Assembly: GCF_020099395.1 (NCBI RefSeq)
Contig: NZ_CP083590.1
Location: forward strand, 6,758,001-6,822,000
DNA: 64,000 bases
Direction of reading: 5' to 3'
Origin: Streptomyces mobaraensis
GTDB taxonomy: Bacteria; Actinomycetota; Actinomycetes; Streptomycetales; Streptomycetaceae
The position numbers were made by a program, and so were the translations under genes. Under the pieces are notes generated by a model. It was not told the DNA's origin, ran no database searches, and saw only the letters and a list, made by a program, of their open reading frames with translations. Positions 58,683 through 64,000 of the stretch are shown here, in pieces; positions within the stretch are counted from its first letter, which is position 1, and each line of letters starts with the position of its first letter.

Positions 58683-59657
58683 TCAGCCGTTCCTTCGGGG
58701 GCTCGTCGGTCCGGTACCCGTCGGCTCGGCGCCGACGGCGGTGGCCAGCGCGGCCGTGCGGAGCACGATGTCGGTGAGCTCGTTCTCGCAGGCCAGGACG
58801 TCCGGCGTGCACAGCTCGTCCGGGGCGGGCCCGGGGTAGTGGGCGACGGACGGGTAGAGGCCGTTCGTCGTCAGGTCCATCGCGACCGCCTTGCAGCGGC
58901 GCAGGAGCTGGGCCAGCACCTCCTGGCCGGCGACCGGGGCGCGCAGGGTGAGGAAGTAGCAGTCGAAGACGCTCGTCCACATCCGGGGCTGCCGCTCGGG
59001 CGGGTTGTCGACCAGGTGCTGGAGCAGCGACCGGCCGTCGGCGACCAGCTTGGCGGCGGTCCCGAGGTGGATCCGGTGGCCGAGCGCCACCTCTCGTACC
59101 AGCGCGTCGGCCTCGGTGGCCGGCACCGGCGGCACCTTCCGGCCGCGGAACAGGCTGCGCACGGCCGGGAAGTCGGCCGCCCAGGTGCCGCTGAACGTGC
59201 TGTGCAGCCGGTACATGCTCGGCCGGATGACCGCGTTGTAGATCTCCGGGGTGCTGGATCCGGTGTACAGCATCATGGCGCTGTACGCCCGGACGTGGTG
59301 GTGGATCTCCCGGGCCGTCGCCAGGTCCTCCTCCTCGCCCGCGCCGAGCCGGTCGAGGGCGGCGGCGACGAGCCGCCAGAGGACGAACGAGATGTGGTGC
59401 CCGGTGATCCACCGGAACCAAAAGAGGCGTTCCAGGCCCTCCTCGGTCACCGGCTCGGTGAACAGTTCGCCCTCGTCGGCGGCGGCCAGCAACTCCCGGC
59501 ACGCCTCCCGGAGTTCCGGGCCCGCGTCCGGGGCGAGCGGCCACGGGTCGCCGGGGTGCGGCAGGGTCAGCGGTTCGAGGGCGTAGGGGTAGTCGCCGAA
59601 GTCCCAGCCGCGCGCGCCGGGCAGGGAGAGGGCGACCGCGGTCGCGTTGCGGCTCAT
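58683..59657 (-). CDS. Heme-dependent L-tyrosine 3-hydroxylase-like protein (LmbB2 type)
   Basis: 324 residues from the ATG at 59657, overlapping the VOC stop (ATGA). All-helical, histidine-rich in two places (FRWITGHHISFVLWR; REIHHHVRAYSAMMLYTGSS), followed by VIRPSMYRLHSTFSGTWAADF. These segments recall the LmbB2/TomI/SibU family, which uses heme and peroxide to turn L-tyrosine into L-DOPA. Identity rests on remembered motifs plus context: DOPA dioxygenase, GGT and LLM genes adjoin. A related heme-binding hydroxylase of another aromatic amino acid is the main alternative. Confidence 0.7.
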   Translation of the reverse strand: MSRNATAVALSLPGARGWDFGDYPYALEPLTLPHPGDPWPLAPDAGPELREACRELLAAADEGELFTEPVTEEGLERLFWFRWITGHHISFVLWRLVAAALDRLGAGEEEDLATAREIHHHVRAYSAMMLYTGSSTPEIYNAVIRPSMYRLHSTFSGTWAADFPAVRSLFRGRKVPPVPATEADALVREVALGHRIHLGTAAKLVADGRSLLQHLVDNPPERQPRMWTSVFDCYFLTLRAPVAGQEVLAQLLRRCKAVAMDLTTNGLYPSVAHYPGPAPDELCTPDVLACENELTDIVLRTAALATAVGAEPTGTGPTSPRRNG

Positions 59658-60127
59658 CGGGTGGGCTCCGGTACGTAGGTGAACTCGAGCTCGAGGCCGT
59701 TGACATCCAGGCAGTAGAAGCTCTGGACCCCCTCGGCGTCGGTGACGATCCCGGACGGCGGGTCGGGCAGCAGGAAGTCGTACCGCCCGGACGCGTACAG
59801 CTCCTGCCACAGCTCCCGGCGGCGGGCGAGCTCCTCCGGCGTGTCCACGGCGAGGCAGACGTGCTGGAACTGGACGCGGTCCTCGGGCCCGCGCTCCCGT
59901 ACGCGGGTGGTGCGCTCGATCAGGTGGAGCCGGACGCCCCCGGCGACGATCTCGGTGATCCGGGACACCCCGGGCAGCCGGCTGAGCGTCAGCTCCGAGA
60001 AGGTCTCGGCGGTCCAGGTCGGCCGGCAGCCGAGGAAGTCCCGGTACCAGGCGAGGGAGTTGTCCAGGTCGAAGGTCTGGACCCCGACGTGGTGCAGGTG
60101 TGCCGTGGGCACGGTGGGTGTCGTCAC
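59654..60127 (-). CDS. VOC-family L-DOPA 2,3-dioxygenase-like protein (LmbB1 type)
   Basis: 157 residues from a GTG overlapping the NRPS stop (GTGA). A single VOC domain with probable iron ligands His13 (HLHHVGVQ), His89 (VQFQHVCLAVD) and Glu148 (NGLELEFTYV). Size and fold match LmbB1, the small extradiol dioxygenase that opens the ring of L-DOPA to a product that cyclises to a pyrroline. It sits directly before the tyrosine hydroxylase-like gene, as expected if the two act in sequence. Confidence 0.82.
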   Translation of the reverse strand: MTTPTVPTAHLHHVGVQTFDLDNSLAWYRDFLGCRPTWTAETFSELTLSRLPGVSRITEIVAGGVRLHLIERTTRVRERGPEDRVQFQHVCLAVDTPEELARRRELWQELYASGRYDFLLPDPPSGIVTDAEGVQSFYCLDVNGLELEFTYVPEPTR

Positions 60128-63100
60128 CGGATTCCTCCGCGGTGGTCGTTCTCGTCGGACGCGCCGGACGCGGCGGTGGCGCCGGGCGCGGTGATCAGGG
60201 CGGCCGGGGTGGCCGAAGCGGCGGGGGCGAACGGCGCGTCCGGCCCGGCCGGGGAGGCCGAGGTGGCCGGTGCGGGAGGTGCGGGCGGGGCGTCCGGTGC
60301 GGTCAGGGCGGCCAGCCGCCGGTCGAGCTCCGGCCCGATCGCGGCGAGCGGCGCCGGCCGGGTCATGCCGCCGTGGTCGCAGTCCACGGCGTGGACGTCG
60401 AGCCGGCCGGCCAGGTACGGGCGCCACAGCTCCCGGGTGTACGGCGAGCCGTCCGGCTTGTCCGCCGCCGCCCGGAACAGCACCGCGTCTCCGTCGAACC
60501 GGCCCAGGACCGGATCGGCGTACACCCGGCTCATCTCCCGGTAGACCCGGACCAGCGACGCCACGTCCACGTCCGCCGGGCCCGCGAGGCTGCCGTCCGG
60601 GGCGACGTCCCGCCCCAGCGAGGCGGCCAGCGCCCGGAGCGCGGCGGCCTCGTCGGCGTCCTGCTCCTCGCCCGCGTCCTCCGGGGTCCGGGGGTAGGCG
60701 TCCAGCAGGGCCAGCAGCGGGACTTCCGCGCCCTCCTCCCGCAGCCGGACCGCCAGCATGTGCGCGATCAGCCCGCCGACGGACCAGCCCAGCAGGGCGT
60801 ACGGCCCGTCCGGGCACACCTCGCGGATCCGGGCCAGGTAGTCCTTCACCACGTCGTCCGGCGTGCCCGCCGCGTGCTCCGGCGTGCCCAGACCGGGCGC
60901 CTGGAGGGCGTACACCGGCCGGCCGGGGGCCAGGAAGCGGAGCAGGCCGGTGTAGACCCAGCCGGTGCCGGCCGCCGGGTGGACGCAGAACAGCGGGGTG
61001 CCGGTGCCGCCGCGCAGCCGCAGCAGCGGCGCCAGCGGATCCGCCGTGCCCGCCTCGCCCGCGGCCGTCCGCCGGGCGAGCGCGGCCGGCGTCGGCGCGT
61101 CCAGCAGGTCGCGGATGGTGACGTGGACGCCGCACGCCGCCCGGAGCCGGCCGGCGAGCCGGACGACGAGCAGCGAGTGCCCGCCCAGGTCGAAGAACGA
61201 GTCGTCGGGACCCACCCGTTCCACGTCCAGCACCTCGGCGAACAGCGCGCACAGCAGCTCCTCGCGCGCGGTGCGCGGCACGCCGCCCCGGGCCGCCCCG
61301 GCGAAGTCGGGCGCCGGGAGCGCGGCCCGGTCGAGCTTGCCGTTGGGCGTCAGCGGCAGCGCGCCGAGGACGACCACGGCGGCCGGGACCAGCGGGGCGG
61401 GCAGGAACCGTGCGACGTCCCGCCGCACCTCCTCCGGGTCGACGGCGGCACCCGGCTCGGGCACCACATAGCCGACCAGCCGCCGGTCGCCGTCCTCGGA
61501 CCCGGACCCGTGCACCGCCGCCGCGGCCCGGGCCACGCCCGGCCGCTCGCGGAGCACGCCCTCGATCTCGCCGAGCTCGATCCGGTGCCCGCGCACCTTC
61601 ACCTGGCCGTCGGCGCGCCCGGCGAACTCCAGCACGCCGTCGGTCCGCCGGCGCGCCAGGTCGCCGGTGCGGTACAGGCGGGAGCCGGGCGGGCCGTACG
61701 GGTCGGCCACGAAGCGGGCGGCGGTCAGCGCGGGCCGGTTGAGGTAGCCGCGCGCCAACTGGGCGCCACCGATGTACAGTTCGCCGACCGTGCCCGTCGG
61801 CGCGGGCCGCAGCCGGCCGTCCAGGACGTACGCCCTGACCCCGGGGAACGGCCGGCCGATCGGCACCGGCCCGGACGGCGTCGGCGCACCCGGCGGCAGC
61901 CGGTGGTCGCAGCAGTTGACGGTCGACTCGGTCGGCCCGTACGCGTTCACCACCCAGGCGTCCGGGTGCCGCTCCCGCCACCCCCGGAGCGCCCTGCCGT
62001 GCAGCGCCTCGCCGCCGATCACCAGGCAGGCACTCGGGGACGCCTGCTCGGGCAGCGACGCCAGCAGCTCCAGGTGGCTGGGGGTGGCCTTGACGAAGCC
62101 GGGCCGCGGCGCGTCGTCGTCGCCCAGCTCGCCCAGGTGGACACGGCCGCCGCTGACGAGCTGGCCGTACAGCGCCGTCACCGTCAGGTCGAAGGCCACC
62201 GACGAGTGCACGGTGCTCGTCCCCGGGATGCCGGGATAGGCCGTGCGGAGGTAGCGCAAGTAGGCGGCCAGGGCGCGGTGTTCGACGACGACGCCCTTCG
62301 GGCGGCCGGTCGAGCCGGAGGTGTGGATGACGTACGCCGGGTGGGCCGGGTCCAGGACGGCGGTCCGCTCGGCGTCGGTGACGTCGTCATCGGCGTACGC
62401 GCCGGTGTCCACCGGCCCGTCGAGGACGACGCGCGGCGCCGCGTCGGCGAGCAGGTAGGCGATCCGCTCGGCCGGGTACGCCGGGTCCACCGGCACGTAC
62501 GCCGCCCCGGCCTTCCACACCGCGAGCAGGGCCACGACCAGGTCGGCGGAGCGGGGGAGCACCACCGCCACCCGGTCCTCCGGGCCCGCGCCCCGGGCGA
62601 TCAGGTACCGGGCCAGGCGGTTGGCGCGGCGGTTGAGCTCGGCGTAGGTGAGGGACGCGTCGCGGTGGACGACGGCCGGCGCGGCGGGACGTTCGCCGGC
62701 CCGCTTCTCGATCATCCGGTGGGCGAACAGCTCGCTCTCACCGACCGGTTCGGGGGCCGGGCCGCCGTTCCCGTCGGTCAGCAGCCGCCGCCGCTCCTCC
62801 GGTCCGACCACGTCGATCTCCGACAGCCGGGTGCCGGGGGCGGCGAGGACGGCGGCCAGGACGCGGTGCAGGCGCTCGGCGACGGCGACGACCGTCGCGT
62901 GGTCGAACAGGTCGGTGCTGTAGTCGATGTTCCCCCGCACTCCGAGCGGCTCGCCGTCCGGCCCGAACTCCTCGCGCAGGTTCACCGAGAGGTCGAACTT
63001 GGCGACCTCCAGCGGCTCGTCCAGCGGCTCGGCGGCCAGGCCGGGCAGCCGGACCGCGGTGTCGGCCAGGTTGCTGTTGAACGGCATCATCACCTGGAAC

Positions 63101-64000
63101 AGCGGGTGCCGCCCCGCCGAACGCGCCGGGTTGAGCTCCCTGACCAGCTGCTCGAAGGGGACGTCCTGGTGGGCGAAGGCGGCGAGACCGGTGTCGCGGA
63201 CGCGGGTGAGGAGGTCGTCGAAGGCGGGGTCGCCGCTCAGGTCGGTGCGGAGGACGACGGTGTTGACGAAGAAGCCGACCAGGTCGTCGAGGGCTTCGTC
63301 GGAGCGCCCGGCGACCGGCGTGCCGACGGGGATGTCCGTACCGCCGGTCAGCTTCCCCAGCAGGACGGCCAGGGCCGCCTGGAACACCATGAACGTCGTC
63401 ACCCCGCGCCGCCGCGCCAGCTCCGCCAGGCCCGCGTGCGCGCCGGCGTCGACGAACAGGTCCACGGTCCCGCCCCGGTAGGAGGCGGCGGCCGGGCGCG
63501 GCCGGTCGAAGGGAAGTCCCATCTCGTCGGGGATGCCCAGCAACGCACCCTTCCAAAAGGCGAGTTGCGCGGCGGCCCGACTGTCGGGGTCGGCGGGGTC
63601 GCCGAGCAGGTCGCGCTGCCAGAGGGTGTAGTCCGCGTACTGGACGGGCAGCGGCGCCCACTCCGGCGCCCCGCCCCGGCCGCGCGCGGTGTACGCCGCG
63701 CCCAGGTCGCGGACGAGCGGCTCCAGCGACCAGCCGTCGGAGGCGATGTGGTGCACCACGACCATCAGCACGTGTTCGTCCGGGCCGAGCGCGTACAGCC
63801 GCGCCCGCACCGGGATCTCCCGCGTCAGGTCGAACGTCCGCCGTGCGTCCTCCCGCAGTCGCGCGTCCAGCGTGGCGGCGTCGAGGCGTACGGTCTCCAG
63901 TGCCGGAACCGCCTCCTCCGGCGCCAGGATCCGCTGGACAGGCTGTCCGTCGACCTCCGGGAAGACCGTCCGCAGGCTCTCGTGCCGCGCCACCACGTCC
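60124..64000 (-). CDS. NRPS terminal module: condensation, adenylation, carrier and thioesterase domains (5' end outside window)
   Basis: Partial: ~1290 codons inside the window, entering at the RHESLRTVF motif of a condensation domain. C domain: VVHHIASDGWS. A domain: A3 IHTSGSTGRPKGV, A5 VNAYGPTESTVNC, A7 YRTGDLAR, A10 NGKLDRAALP. Carrier: FFDLGGHSLLVVR. Thioesterase: LLGWSVGGLIAHM with the late histidine in DCDHGGMTRP. An Ala/Pro-rich tail of ~60 residues ends the protein. Hand-aligned pocket residues D-L-T-S-V-G-A-V-N match no code I can name and are not proline-like. It is the last module of its assembly line and releases product by hydrolysis or cyclisation. It heads the alkylproline-type operon within the window. 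Confidence 0.92.
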   Translation of the reverse strand, partial: DVVARHESLRTVFPEVDGQPVQRILAPEEAVPALETVRLDAATLDARLREDARRTFDLTREIPVRARLYALGPDEHVLMVVVHHIASDGWSLEPLVRDLGAAYTARGRGGAPEWAPLPVQYADYTLWQRDLLGDPADPDSRAAAQLAFWKGALLGIPDEMGLPFDRPRPAAASYRGGTVDLFVDAGAHAGLAELARRRGVTTFMVFQAALAVLLGKLTGGTDIPVGTPVAGRSDEALDDLVGFFVNTVVLRTDLSGDPAFDDLLTRVRDTGLAAFAHQDVPFEQLVRELNPARSAGRHPLFQVMMPFNSNLADTAVRLPGLAAEPLDEPLEVAKFDLSVNLREEFGPDGEPLGVRGNIDYSTDLFDHATVVAVAERLHRVLAAVLAAPGTRLSEIDVVGPEERRRLLTDGNGGPAPEPVGESELFAHRMIEKRAGERPAAPAVVHRDASLTYAELNRRANRLARYLIARGAGPEDRVAVVLPRSADLVVALLAVWKAGAAYVPVDPAYPAERIAYLLADAAPRVVLDGPVDTGAYADDDVTDAERTAVLDPAHPAYVIHTSGSTGRPKGVVVEHRALAAYLRYLRTAYPGIPGTSTVHSSVAFDLTVTALYGQLVSGGRVHLGELGDDDAPRPGFVKATPSHLELLASLPEQASPSACLVIGGEALHGRALRGWRERHPDAWVVNAYGPTESTVNCCDHRLPPGAPTPSGPVPIGRPFPGVRAYVLDGRLRPAPTGTVGELYIGGAQLARGYLNRPALTAARFVADPYGPPGSRLYRTGDLARRRTDGVLEFAGRADGQVKVRGHRIELGEIEGVLRERPGVARAAAAVHGSGSEDGDRRLVGYVVPEPGAAVDPEEVRRDVARFLPAPLVPAAVVVLGALPLTPNGKLDRAALPAPDFAGAARGGVPRTAREELLCALFAEVLDVERVGPDDSFFDLGGHSLLVVRLAGRLRAACGVHVTIRDLLDAPTPAALARRTAAGEAGTADPLAPLLRLRGGTGTPLFCVHPAAGTGWVYTGLLRFLAPGRPVYALQAPGLGTPEHAAGTPDDVVKDYLARIREVCPDGPYALLGWSVGGLIAHMLAVRLREEGAEVPLLALLDAYPRTPEDAGEEQDADEAAALRALAASLGRDVAPDGSLAGPADVDVASLVRVYREMSRVYADPVLGRFDGDAVLFRAAADKPDGSPYTRELWRPYLAGRLDVHAVDCDHGGMTRPAPLAAIGPELDRRLAALTAPDAPPAPPAPATSASPAGPDAPFAPAASATPAALITAPGATAASGASDENDHRGGIR

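Noticed and set aside
55193..58777. A 1194-codon open frame on the plus strand
   Set aside because: It is the antisense of four well-recognised leftward genes (ATP-grasp, GGT-like, LLM and the hydroxylase's end). Its composition is Gly/Arg/Val-rich with no family pattern; long antisense frames are usual at this GC.
53400..64000. Pyrrolobenzodiazepine cluster
   Set aside because: The visible terminal module ends in a thioesterase instead of a reductase, and no anthranilate-forming genes are seen.
1..64000. tRNA, rRNA or known riboswitches
   Set aside because: Intergenic stretches were scanned by eye for cloverleaf ends and conserved riboswitch cores; none was convincing. A covariance-model search would be decisive.

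Overview
The window looks like chromosome-arm DNA from a Streptomyces or close relative. It has very high G+C, GTG and TTG starts, dense 4-base stop/start overlaps, tandem LuxR-type (LAL) regulators, a SARP regulator, TerD and peptidase-inhibitor genes, P450s and two distinct secondary-metabolite gene sets. I recognise no rRNA, tRNA, insertion sequence or CRISPR array.

Region 1 (1-4.4 kb) is ordinary high-GC DNA: an MFS transporter broken by a one-base frameshift, a succinic semialdehyde dehydrogenase and an orphan DhaK. Region 2 (about 4.4-22.6 kb) has visibly lower GC and reads as an acquired block. It starts with a WS/DGAT acyltransferase and continues as two divergent operons around a regulatory gap near 12.5-12.9 kb. 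The left operon runs cupin, split ThDP decarboxylase (alpha, beta), phosphoribosyltransferase-like protein, GTP cyclohydrolase I-like enzyme, MFS exporter, HAD phosphatase and two NUDIX hydrolases. The right operon runs PLP decarboxylase, second phosphoribosyltransferase-like protein, HAD protein, Gfo/Idh oxidoreductase, MbtH-A-T protein, P450, third phosphoribosyltransferase-like protein, an apparent HD-hydrolase remnant and a zinc alcohol dehydrogenase. I do not recognise this combination. The MbtH-A-T plus P450 pair matches the nikkomycin NikP1/NikQ logic (beta-hydroxylation of a carrier-bound amino acid), and the other enzymes suggest a ribosylated or phosphorylated nucleoside-like partner. 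This is the best candidate for an undescribed system.

Region 3 (22.6-45.8 kb) is arm-type housekeeping and stress content: a TetR regulator, a truncated PPDK-like operon, two LALs, two paralogous I36 inhibitors, a P450, a secreted cupin, a thoroughly decayed 2-aminoethylphosphonate uptake/degradation locus (34.4-36.4 kb), a TetR-esterase pair with a clear operator, a class II amidotransferase with glutamate decarboxylase, TerD, a DUF1524 nuclease and small secreted proteins. Region 4 (46.0-50.3 kb) contains an MFS pump flanked by NRPS, epimerase and acyltransferase fragments with internal deletions and frameshifts.

Region 5 (50.3-64 kb) has a CDF zinc exporter, a SARP regulator and a leftward operon that continues past the right edge: terminal NRPS module (C-A-T-TE), L-DOPA 2,3-dioxygenase-like VOC protein, tyrosine 3-hydroxylase-like protein, LLM reductase, gamma-glutamyltransferase-like enzyme, ATP-grasp ligase, membrane desaturase and MbtH. 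Four of these correspond to the LmbB1, LmbB2, LmbY and LmbA steps that make 4-alkyl-L-proline derivatives (lincomycin, hormaomycin, pyrrolobenzodiazepines). The pathway therefore probably turns tyrosine into an alkylproline and builds it into a peptide released by a thioesterase. Several broken genes in 34-50 kb could be true decay or assembly faults, and both are discussed.
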